Shown: positions 1 to 10,700 of the stretch, one piece after another | Layout: every line of letters starts with the position of its first letter | Numbering within the stretch: the stretch's first letter is position 1 | From: Branchiostoma floridae | Lineage: Eukaryota; Chordata; Leptocardii; Amphioxiformes; Branchiostomatidae | Direction of reading: 5' to 3' | NCBI RefSeq assembly: GCF_000003815.2 | Contig: NC_049980.1 | Span: 144,981-208,980 of the forward strand | Length of the DNA: 64,000 nucleotides | Translations under genes and position numbers: made by a program | The notes under the pieces: model-generated | The model's input: only the letters and a program-made list of their open reading frames with translations | What the model was told of the DNA's origin: nothing | Database searches by the model: none

Positions 1-185
1 GTCTGAGACTATTTTAAGTTCTTGTATGGCAGAGAACAAATCGTGTGTGAGACCTATTTCAGCATGTGTTGGGACCATTATTTTAGTGCTTCTGTGGGAG
101 AGAATAGTTGGTCTCTATATATGTGTAAGTTTGCAACAGTTGGCCCCCGACTTCTTTGTGAAGTATATCAATGTAGACATCTTAC

Positions 186-3100
186 CGCCAGCTTCTTGCT
201 GATGACTGTTTGAAACATACTGCCTGTGCTTTGCTTTGCGAGGGGCGTTCCTGTAATCCATTGGTGAGCCTGATGTGCCAGCATTATTCCCGGAAGTGCC
301 AGCATCATTCCCGGAAGTGTCAGCATCATTTCCGTGAGTGACAGCATCAGTCCCAGAAGTGCTAGCATCATTTTTGTAAATGCCAGCATCATTCTCGTAA
401 ATGCCAGCATCATTCTCGTAAATGACAGCATCATTTTGGGAAGTGTCATCATTCCCGGAAATGGCAGTATCATTCCCGGAAATGCCAGAAGTTCCAGTTT
501 CATTCCCGGAAGTGCCAGAATTATATCCGGGAGTGCCAACATCATTCCCGGAAATGCCAGCATCATTCCCGGAAATGCCAGAATCATATCCGGGAGTGCC
601 AGCATCATTCCCGGAAATGCCTGCATCATTCCCAGAAGTTCCAGCATCATTCCCGGAATTGCGAGCATCATATCCGGGAGTACTAGCATCATTCCCGGAA
701 ATGCCAGAATCATATCCGGGAGTGCCAGCATCATTCCCGGATATGCCAGCATCATTCCCAGAAGTGCCAGCATCATTCCCGGGATTGTGAGCATCATTTC
801 CGGGAGTACCAGAAACAATCCCGGAAACACCAGCATCATTCCGAGAAGTGTCATCATTCCCGGAAATGGCAGTATCATTCCCGGAAGTGCCAGCATCATT
901 CTCGGAAGTGCCAGCATTTTTTCCGGGTGTGCCAGCATCAATCCCGGAAATGCTAGCATCATTCCGGGAAATGGTAGCATCATTTCGGAAAGTATTAGCA
1001 CCATTCCCGGAAGTTCCAGAAGTGCTAGCATTATTCCCGGAAGTGTCAGAACCACTCCAGGAAGAGCCAGCAGCTCCTCTTTCTTGTGACAGGCTACTGT
1101 CATCATCATATCTGACAGCATATGGCTCCATGCTATCTGGTCGCAAGTCAGTATAAGGATCCGTGCCCTGGCCCTCCGGGTTCTGCCCGTACACCGGGTT
1201 GGTGTCGTCAATTGTAGGAGCTGGCTTCGAGGGCAACAGGTTGCACATGTGCACAAAGGCTTGTTTTGGCTGAAGGGCACCATAGCTGCTTGCTCCACCC
1301 GGATACGTGCGGTCTGATAGAACACAGAAGAACTTTAGAAGAACTGTGTTGCACGACAATCGTACATGGTACAATGTATGGCAACAACTATTACGCAAAG
1401 TACAAAATAGTGGTATAGGATAAAGCTTAACAACCTAGTTAACATCACGATAAGGGCTAACATAATTCTTTGATATAGTATTACAATGGAGTAGGCTAAT
1501 CATTACTTTCGGTATTCTTTCTACTAGCAGAGCAGCCCTTGACATATTTGCCTATTTTTGCACATGAGCTTTAAAAACTAGGCATGTTTTTAAACGTTGA
1601 ACAGTAAGTTTCAATACCAAAGTTGGGCTTACCCATTTGTTTTACTGTCCAAGTCCAGTCTTTGTCAGTATTTGTCATGCCCTGACAAAAACTGGACTTG
1701 GACAGTCAAAAATCTAGAATCGAGAATAACACACAGTGCAATAAATCACATAATAGTAAACATCAGTCAAGTCATTGAGACTAAATTCGTAACACAGTAC
1801 TTATTATATATTTTAGGTATAAGCATTGCTACAATCAACAGCACAGTAGATACAGGCATGCAAATACCTTTTAGGATACAAACATACAAATAGCTAATCG
1901 ATCTTGTTGATATTACAGTTACTATTGATACAATTATTACCGGTCACATTGGACGCCTTGGTACTTTATATTTTCTTATCTACCATAAGAGAAAGTTTTC
2001 ATTTTTACGTTATGTGCTCTTTAAACTTTCCTGTCCGTTTGTTTACGTTTGATGATTTAATATGGCGTCGGATGCCGGCGTTGCTTTAGATGCTTGTCAG
2101 TATTGCAGAGTCTAGTAGCATAATAGCGAGAATGACGACGACGCAGTTACATTTGTCATAGATTGTAGTGCGATTTTGATTTCTTAGGATTTTCATGAAT
2201 AATATGACAGAAATAATCACCGACAAGGACCTAAGACAGTCTTGTTACAAGACTGTTAAATTCTTTATACCCCCCTCACATGTAGCGAAAATCGATCAGA
2301 CGACGAGTCTGCATGATCCTGATGCCGACGAAGAAATGGCAGAGTTCCACCTTCCCGTCAGGGTCATGCCTCCTCGTAATTTAGAGCTCGCAGACTCGTC
2401 GTCCGATCGATTTTCGCTACATGTGAGGGGGGTATTAGGGCGCAGTCATATATCACCTCTCAACTCGATTGTTGTACGATCGCTAACTTCGGGCATTTTG
2501 GAGGACAAAAACGTACGCCTCCTGCAAAGTTTAACTGTCTTGATCCACAAAATGCTATTGTAGATCCATGTCAGTGTTTTTGTCACAGCCTGAAAATCCT
2601 GTAGCATCAAAATCGTCATGCGACGATCGCATGACCAATGTTACCGCGCTCGTACGACACCTGCGCGACTCTCTCGGGAATGCAATAAGTTTGTGACCGT
2701 AAGACAATCGTACGACTATTGGTACTAGACCCAGCAAGACAAGGACAATAACGAGGCAAAAACCGCAGGATTACAAAGTTTTACCTGTTTCGGAGCCGTA
2801 CATAGGGTTGGGTATACTCGCAGCGGCGTCGGCACGTGCCTTGCAATCTGTCTGCTGCTGCTGCATGGGTGCACCGGTTGTAACTGTCGGAACATTTTCA
2901 AAAATCAGCCACATACTTTATATGGTAAAACATATAGAAGGAAGACAGGAACAGGGTCACGTAAGAGGACCTGAAAGCGTTTTACCTTCTCCGGAGGCGT
3001 ACATAGGGTTGGATGTACCCGCAGCGGTGTCCGCAATGGACCACCAATAAGTCTGTAGCCGCTGCATGGGTGCACCTGTTGTAACTGTTGGAAAATTCCA

Positions 3101-5194
3101 AAAATTAGTCACATGCTTTATATGGTAAAAAAATATAAAAGAGAGACAGGATAGCGCTTTACCTTCTCCGGAGGCGTACATCGGGTTGGGTATACTCGCA
3201 GCGGCGTCGGTACCTGCCTGCGAATCAGTCTGTGGCTGCTGCATGGGTGCACCTGTTGTAACTGTTGGAAAATTAAAAAAAAATAGTCACATGCTTAATG
3301 TGATAAAAAAATATACAAGGGAGACAGGAACAGGGCCACGTAAGAGGACGTAAAAGCGTTTTACCTTCTCCGGAGCCGTACATAGGGTTAGGTATACTCG
3401 CAGCGGCGTCGGCACGTGCCGGCCAATTAGTCTGCTGCTGTTGCATGGGTGCACCTGTTGTAACTGTTGGAAAATTCCAAAAATTAGTCACATGCTTTAT
3501 ATGGTAAAAAAAATATAAAAGAGAGACAGGATAGCGCTTTACCTTCTCCGGAGGCGTACATCGGGTTGGGTATACTCGCAGCGGCGTCGGTACCTGCCTG
3601 CGAATCAGTCTGTGGCTGCTGCATGGGTGCACCTGTTGTAACTGTTGGAAAATTTAAAAAAAATAGTCACATGCTTAATGTGATAAAAAAATATAGAAGG
3701 GAGACAGGAACAGGGCCACGTAAGAGGACGTAAAAGCGTTTTACCTTCTCCGGAGCCGAACATAGGGTTGGGTATACTCGCAGCGGCGTCGGCACGTGCC
3801 TGCGAATCAGTCTGTGGCTGCTGCATGGGTGCACCGGTTGTAACTGTTGGAACATTTTAAAAAATCAGTCACATACTTTATATGGTAAAAAATATAGAAG
3901 CAAAACAAAAGCAGAGCGACGTAAGCTGACGTCATGACGTAAAAGCGTTCTACCTTCTCCGGAGGTGTACATAGGGTTGGGTATACTCGCAGCGGCGTCG
4001 GCACGTGCCGGCCAATCAGTCTGCTGCTGTTGCATGGGTGCACCTGTTGTAACTGTTGGAACATTTTTAAAAATCAGTTACATAGTTTACATGGTAAAAC
4101 AATATAGAAGCAAGACAAAAGCAGGATGATGTAAGCTGACGTAAAAGCGTTCTACCTTCTCTGGAGGCGTACATCGGGTTGGGTATACTCGCAGCGGCGT
4201 CGGCACGTGCCTGCCAATCAGTCTGTGGCTGCTGCATGGGTGTGGTGCCTGGAGGAAAATTACAAAATCATAAAAAAGGAACCAACGAAATGTATTTAGG
4301 AGAACACCAGTCGCTGAATGATTTTATAAAATCACAATAGAACTGTTGAAGAGTTTATATTGAAAGAAAGGTATCGAAAACAATTTTCAATTTTCATTCT
4401 ACCTTTTTGATCATATTTGAAAAACCACTCATCAATATATTATATTCATTTATGTATTATATTCATTAATGTATGCATCCATAACAACAAAAAAAGTTTC
4501 GTTCTTTTTTCTTGGTCTGATGTTGTCAATTTTTTTTACATATTTATATTCAGTAACTGTAATAGTATCATTTTATGAACAACAATCGCGTATGCGACAA
4601 ATTGTTAGTGCACATCGCACTATCCAAAGATTATTCTTTAGACTGAAGCATTTTGTCGTATTGTAATTCAATAATGACCGGTGATGACGTCATGGTAAAC
4701 GGAGTGACCAGTTAGGAAACGAGCATCGCGGTTCTGGGAAGATTTACTGTAAATGTGTAAATGTTCGCGGTGGTTTTATGTTCGCAGTTTTCGGGTTGCC
4801 AATTCACCGCGAACTTAAAACCACCGCGAACATTTTTCCATGGCAGTAAGAGACTACAGTACATGGTGCTACCGCGAACTGAAAAACAATCCTTTTCCCG
4901 CTACCGCGAACTTCAAATGCATTTACAGTACTTTTGAACGAATTTAACGCCTTATGCTCCCCATATACGGGGCTTTACTTCACCATGCGAAATGTTGGAT
5001 ACACCTCTCATTACAACATACTCCAAGCGCGATTCTCACATGATCCATATGGTGAGGTAGTTGGACCACTTATCACTCCACAGGAATAATAAGAATATTG
5101 TAATAATCTTCCAATCTAGCATCATCCAAAACCTACTTAGAAAAAAATGTCTACCTGTGTCACCTGATTGGGACTGTTGTTGCCCTCCCGGCAT
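186..5194 (-). CDS. Gene A: 5' part of a type II receptor-like gene, NPMY-repeat and heptapeptide-repeat tail (partial)
   Basis: Ten exons can be joined on the minus strand, all in phase 1. Exon 1 (5194-5164) starts with an ATG and encodes MPGGQQQSQSG. Eight tail exons follow (4248-4156, 4043-3954, 3834-3745, 3632-3543, 3454-3365, 3252-3163, 3075-2986, 2874-2785). The last exon in view (1313-186) ends at a good GTAAG donor, also phase 1, so the gene should continue left of the window. Each tail exon has a core PMQQPQTDSQ and an NPMY or NPMF motif. The 1313 exon holds DTNPVYGQ, DPYTDL and EPYAVRYDDD, then heptapeptide repeats. NPxY motifs are known endocytic/PTB signals; a cytoplasmic tail role is inferred from genes B and C, whose first exons also precede a membrane exon. 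If the donor at 185 is not used, the frame stops at 115-117. I do not recognise an orthologue. Confidence 0.6.
270..1060 (-). repeat. 21-bp minisatellite coding a heptapeptide repeat
   Basis: About 37 imperfect 21-bp units inside the large exon of gene A. On the minus strand the frame encodes a repeat close to G-[TIS]-[SP]-G-[NY]-D-[AS], for example GTSGNDA and GTPGYDS. The frame stays open through the array. The opposite strand is also partly open, which is normal for a 21-bp period and is not evidence of a second gene. Confidence 0.85.
1314..2784 (-). other. Intron of gene A with an inverted repeat
   Basis: This lies between the 1313 exon and the last tail exon. At 2268-2434 there is a foldback: the arm TACCCCCCTCACATGTAGCG is matched in reverse near 2415-2434. 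The open frame at 2195-2563 simply runs through this palindrome. I see nothing else of note. Confidence 0.5.
2785..4248 (-). repeat. Tandem array of eight homologous tail exons
   Basis: The units, exon plus intron, repeat every 168-221 bp (commonly near 200). Each exon is 90 nt between an ACAG|GTGCACC acceptor and a GAAG|GTAAAA donor; the first copy is 93 nt. A second acceptor nine bases upstream (ACAG|TTACAAC) keeps frame, so every unit can be 90 or 99 nt. In the copies at 2785-2874 and 3745-3834 the inner acceptor reads CCG, so only the upstream site (exon ends 2883 and 3843) is usable. All units are symmetric phase 1-1, so any number can be skipped or gained without a frameshift. Confidence 0.8.
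4745..4930. mobile_element. MITE with TACTGTAAATG ends
   Basis: A short element begins TACTGTAAATG and ends in its reverse complement CATTTACAGTA. Inside are repeated TTCGCGGTGG / CCACCGCGAA motifs. A second copy lies at 27598-27799. It is non-coding and sits in the first intron of gene A. Confidence 0.8.
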
Positions 5195-5850
5195 GGTGTG
5201 ACTTGTCAGGTTTCTGCACAGCAATAATTACACGTCCTGCGTTAAAAGAGGTCCGAAACACTTTGTGCAGAAATGAAGAAATTAGAAACAAAAGATGAAA
5301 AAAATCATATTGAGTGGGTGGCAAACAACGCACGTTTTATTTAATACATATCATGCAGACACTTAAGTCTCTTTCTTTGTTTATTTGTTACATAACAATT
5401 TTCAAAAGACATTCTACCTTTTTGATCATGTTTGGAAAACTATTCAGATCAATTAAATTCATTTATGTATACACCCATAAGAGAAAAACAATTTTAATTC
5501 TTTTTTCTTTGTCTGATATTGTTCATTTTCGTCACATAACAAGAAATCAGTTAACACATGTAACATTTTTGCGTTACAAGCATAGGTTTATATAATTTTT
5601 ATACAGATTTATAGATTGTCCACAATAAAATACGTACAGGGTTTTCACCAAAGTTGCAAACCCGTGCTTAGTGCTGCAGTGTTTCTGGGAGTTGTCAGGT
5701 GGCGTCACTTACACGAGCCAGCTTCACACCTGTCAGAAGGTCAATCAGAATGTAATGTTAAACTGCTTGGGGTAAACTAGTAGAACCAAAGTCGATTCAT
5801 GCATCTCTTTAATTATCGAATAGATTTTACAACAGATATGAAGAAATAAG

Positions 5851-5942
5851 TATATTATATTATATCATATCATATCATATCATATCATATCATATCATAT
5901 CATATCATATCATATCATATCATATCATATTATATTATATTA
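5851..5942. repeat. ATATC-type microsatellite
   Basis: About 90 bases of tandem 'atatc' pentamers, flanked by 'attat' variants. Confidence 0.95.
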
Positions 5943-6147
5943 AGTGTGACATGCAATGGTTTTGATGATGTCGTTTTCCAATTTAAAGTTAATTTCCAGT
6001 TTGGAACAAAAAACAATATAGATCCACGGTTGGAGTTTCTTATTAGATAACTAACTCGATGTGCCCTGACCTAACAAATATTTCGAAAGTTGCGAAAAGT
6101 ACGATTTTTAACAAGTACTCTTCGCAACTGTTTGAATATTAAGACTT

Positions 6148-6306
6148 GAAGGAAGGATGGAAGGAAGGAAGGAAGGAAGGAAGGAAGAAAGGAAGGAAGG
6201 AAGGAAGGAAGGAAGGAAGAAAGGAAGGAAGGAAGGAAGGAAGGAAGGAAGGAAGGAAGGAAGGAAGGAAGGAAGGAAGGAAGGAAGGAAGGAAGGGAGG
6301 AAGGAA
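6148..6306. repeat. GGAA microsatellite
   Basis: A nearly pure purine GGAA tract of about 160 bases. Lys/Glu/Gly-rich and Leu/Pro/Ser-rich frames on the two strands are artefacts of the tetramer. Confidence 0.95.
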
Positions 6307-6622
6307 TACATTTTTTAAATTGTCATGCGTTTTTTCAAACGCCCAGCCCGCGTGGGCTTATATATAAGAAACAGATCAACATATAAACAGATAACAGATA
6401 AACAGAGCATACAGCATCAATAAATAGTATACAAATTGGATAGGACAGAGCTGGCACGTTTGTCAACAAAAGGCTGCTATGGGTGGAACACAGTTTTGGG
6501 TACATCAATGCCATTTTGGCCGATGACGTCATCAATTTGGTGGCTCTAGCCTAAGCCTTTATGGCATTATACGACATGAAAGTTGGTGCAGGCTTCAAAA
6601 TCCCCCCGGTCTGAATAGGGCT

Positions 6623-6843
6623 AACGCTAGTTCACCTTTATCCGCAGGGTGACCGGTACCTATATCCGTTGTGTTTATCCACACGGTATTAAGGGATATC
6701 AAGTCGACGGACAGTGTTTTCAAGTTGTAATATGTTCAAATATTGTAGTTTGAAACTGTCGTCCGTCGACTTGATTCCCCTAACTACCCGTTTTTCAAGA
6801 GCAACGGATATAGGTTACCCTGCGGATAAAGGTGAATTAGCGT
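6623..6843. mobile_element. Foldback MITE
   Basis: Arms of about 30 bases containing ACCTTTATCCGCAGGGT on the left and ACCCTGCGGATAAAGGT on the right. There is also an inner inverted pair, AAGTCGACGGAC and GTCCGTCGACTT. No coding capacity. Confidence 0.75.
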
Positions 6844-7759
6844 TTATAAGCCAGCAGTTCTGACACAGCAGTGCTGCCGATTCTTTCTTCATTTACGACA
6901 ACAAAAGGAAGTCAGTCTACTGTGACAACAGTGAAGTTGGGTGTTCTGTTAAAGAGGTATATACGTCCAAAAATGGGTGAAATGTACGAAGTTAGCGTGT
7001 ACAAAATTGTACGAAGTTACAGGTAACTAGAAACAGTGATCGGGAGACTTCGGAAATTGCGAGTGACGTCATCTAACTTCTTTCATATGGTCGGGCCAGG
7101 TATACAAAGTATAAAGTTAACTTAGCCCTATGTTACATAAACTAACTTCGTACAGATGGGCAAGGTTGGTTTACGAAGTACAAAGTTGACAAATCTAACT
7201 GCGTGTTGATGCGTAGTGATGGTGCAAGATGTACGAAGTTAGCTAAGCCCGCTTGACTTCTTGTTTCTTACGGTGTTTATTGCGCATATTTGAAAAATGT
7301 TTTTTTTTACTACGTCTTAAATGTTTTTTGACGTCCCAAAGGTGACAACTTCTCCCAAAGCTCACAACAAAATTGGTCTGCACAAGTAGTATGTGTGCTT
7401 AAATCCCCCTGTTTATCAAATATCTACAACAAAAGAGCTGAGGCCGTTTTTTCTTGTTCGTTTTTTTTTTTTGTATGATATGACACTTCTGACGGAGGCA
7501 GATGTGATGGTATGCATTTTGCTTTATTGCTTTCGTTAGTGTTTTTTTTTGTTCTGACAGATCTCACGGAGGCAGTTTAGAGATCGTCCTTCAGATAAAA
7601 GATTGCATTCTCTTTCATGTAAGATCTTATGTAAAGTCTGTTAAAGGTCGCAGACAAATATTGGTTGTTTTAAGGCCGCTGAGCACTTGTTATTTAGTAC
7701 GTCCTGCTGTCGTGTCGCGGCGGGCTCAGCACACTCGAGCTCCGGGCCGTCCTTCTGGC

Positions 7760-10700
7760 ATGGCGGGGCGACATCAGCACACTCCCGACCGTCCTGCTGG
7801 CTTAGCGGGGCGAGAGCTCCCTCCCGTTCCCCCTGTTGCCGTGGCACAGCGGCTTCAGCACATACCTACCTGGAACCCTCCAGCAGGCCGAAATACCAGC
7901 GGGGAAAAGGGACGACAAGGCAAAACCAACGCACCACAGGTTGGAGACAAACAAGTAGATGCACAAGAATTCATCAATCAGCTTCACGGCAACCCTACGT
8001 ACGATACTGGAGGGGATACAGGTCAGTACCCATACTTCATTGTGTGTTATAGCCTGTCTGAATTTTTTTTCCGTCCCCAAAATTTTGAATGGAAATCCTG
8101 TTGAAGGCATGACGATCCTAGGGGGTCCGGGAGTATGCTGCCAAGGAAAATTTTGAAATCTAGACCCTCTGAAATGCTAATTCCTTTATTTTGAGGGGCA
8201 TACTTTGCTGGTAGACTCAGCTTGGTTCAATTAATGTCTTAGTATGCCCGTTTTTGTCCGTCACAGAGGATGGAATAGGCAAACTTTTTGTCCGTCCCTA
8301 GCTGCAAAAAACGGAAGGTTGGATGCTGGCTAGAACCCTGCTTCACTACGTACAAATCATTGTAGCCTCCTTCGCAGACGTCTGGAGGCTACCAGCTGTG
8401 GCGTTTATTTTTGGAGGAGCGCTTATTCGCGGTGTTCAACATGGGCTAAGGGTCTCTATGCTCGGAAGTAGCATTTTACCGCACAGAGAACCATAGCCCA
8501 TGTTGAACATCACGAATCAGTGCTACCCAAAAACATAAACGCTACCACTTCAGAAGTCTGCAGAGGAGGCTATTGAAAGAATAGGAAGCATATTTTACAG
8601 CTGTATTAGAAGCAAGAAAAGTTTAACATGTACATACTGAAATACATTAGCTAATGTGGATGTAGTAAGATATCAATTTATCACTTGTATTTCATAACCT
8701 GCTTGTAAGAGAAATAATATAATATGTTTATTGCAAGTTCTTGCCCAAGGGCTAATTTAAGGTACAAACAACATGTATAACAAGGAAAATACAAAGGCCG
8801 GTGCTAGGAACTACATTCTTTGACTATGCTGTGCTACTGAAGTGTACATTATACTGGTTTTGTTGGGTTTGACTTCTTCATTTTAGGCAGTGGAAGACGA
8901 ATTTACCCACTTCTTTTATAATGTGTGGGTTCTTTGATTTTAATAATATAATTGATTTCTCGTTGTCAGGAATAGTTAGAAAGTAAGCGTGTATTTTGGA
9001 TACACGAATAAATAGTTGGTTTCTTATATCATCATAAAAAGAAGAATTAGAGATAAAATGACTCTAGTATTCCACAGCATTTGAGGGGCAATATTTACCA
9101 ATCCTGTCAGACACAGGTAGCTTCATATATCTCCCCTTTTCTATTCCCAGGGGGGTGGGCACTAATTCTAACACTTTATTAGTCGCAATAAAAAATGGGA
9201 AAACCCGGCGGCAATCATGCGGGATCGCCCGGTGACATTGTCCCATCTCCCGGCAACGCGGAATTGCTGTCCGTAAGTGCCAGCGGCGGTGTTGGGACCA
9301 TGCCTCCCCGAAAGATGACCGAGCAAGTTGTGGTGGGTCCCGGGAGCTAGTGAGTTCATGGGCCGGCGAGAGCTGTGAAACTCCGGCGGCGATTATGCGG
9401 GGTCGCCCACCCGATGCTAGCCTTGCAATGTCCGTCACGGGCTCTAGATCGGGCGGCGAGAGCCGTGCTAAGTATGCCTCCAATGTTGGTCGGGCCCGTT
9501 GCCGATCAAGACCGCGGAGACACGCCGGCGGGGGCAGTGGCCGGCACGCAGAGCAAGGTCGCTCGGTAATGCCCGGCAGGCGGACTCGCCGCTAAGGACT
9601 CCTCCAACCTTGATCGGGCCCGTTGCCGATCGAGAGCGCGGGGACTCGCCTGCGGGGGCAGTGGCCGGCACGCCGAGCAAGGCCGCTCGGTAATGCCCGG
9701 CAGGCGGGCTCGCTGGCAGAGACTCCTCCAATGTTGGTTGGTGCCGTTGATGACCGAGAGCTGTGGCGAAACGCATGCTTTAGCGGATGCCCAGGCCTCC
9801 AGGCGCCGAGGAGAAGCCCGTAAACTCTTCCGGTCGCGTAAGGCAGGTCCCCGGTCGCGTAAGACAGGTCCCAGTGACCGCTTTGGCGGGCCGGGTGTCG
9901 GTGCCAAAGGCCGGTTGGCGCCGATCGGGGTCGACCGGGTCGGGTCCGGACAGCCGGCGGTGATCAGGTCACCAGGCCCCGGCACCCACCCCGTGGAGCA
10001 TTTTTCAAAAAAGTGCTTTACAGGGTGTCTGACCATGTCGTGGCTCGCTCAATCTACCTTGAGAGAGTGGTCGTTTTTTGACTAGCTCGGCTTTCCGCGG
10101 AGCCTGACGGGTTTCTGCCGGTGGCTGTCGAGTCCGGGATGGATCGGCAGTGACCGTGGGTGTGCGGGGAACATGCCTACGGAGAGAAAAGTCGGGATGG
10201 TCCGGTGACTTTTCCCTCTCCGGCGGTGCCAACGGACTCTGCACCGGCCGAGCTGTCAGCCGTGGGCGGGCGGTTTGTGTCTCCGACTCCAGCCGACTTC
10301 GATCGCGGTGGTGGAGTTCCCGGGCCGTCAAGGCACGAGAGAACGATGCTGCCGTGTCAGGTAGGTCCATGTGACCGCACTGGCGGACGAAGTAACGGCA
10401 CACGGGGCCGGAGTGGACCGTACCGACCCTGACCGTGTTGCAGGCATGGCGTAATACATTAAGTATTGGCCATGTATTAGCTATGGTACGGCGGTAGTAG
10501 GACCCTGACGGGTTTCTGCCGGTGGCTGTCGAGTCCGGGATGGATCGGCAGTGACCGTGGGTGTGCGGGGAACACGCCCACGGAGAGAAAAGTCGGGATG
10601 GTCCGGTGACTTTTCCCTCTCCGGCGGTGCCAACGGGCTCTGCACCGGCCGAGCTGTCAGCCGTGGGCGGGCGGTTTGTGTCTCCGGCTCCAGCCGACTT

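Larger units (their letters stand above)
5195..7759. other. Intergenic region between genes A and B
   Basis: The region separates the divergent genes A (minus) and B (plus) and should hold both promoters, though I can point to no specific promoter motif. It contains a (ATATC)n-type microsatellite (5851-5942), a long GGAA tract (6148-6306) and a foldback MITE (6623-6843). Short open frames here do not look coding. Confidence 0.5.

Noticed and set aside
2195-2563. 122-residue open frame
   Set aside because: It runs through both arms of a palindrome in an intron of gene A and shows no domain. It is likely a foldback element.
6108-6367. Lys/Glu/Gly-rich and Leu/Pro/Ser-rich frames
   Set aside because: Pure consequence of the GGAA microsatellite.
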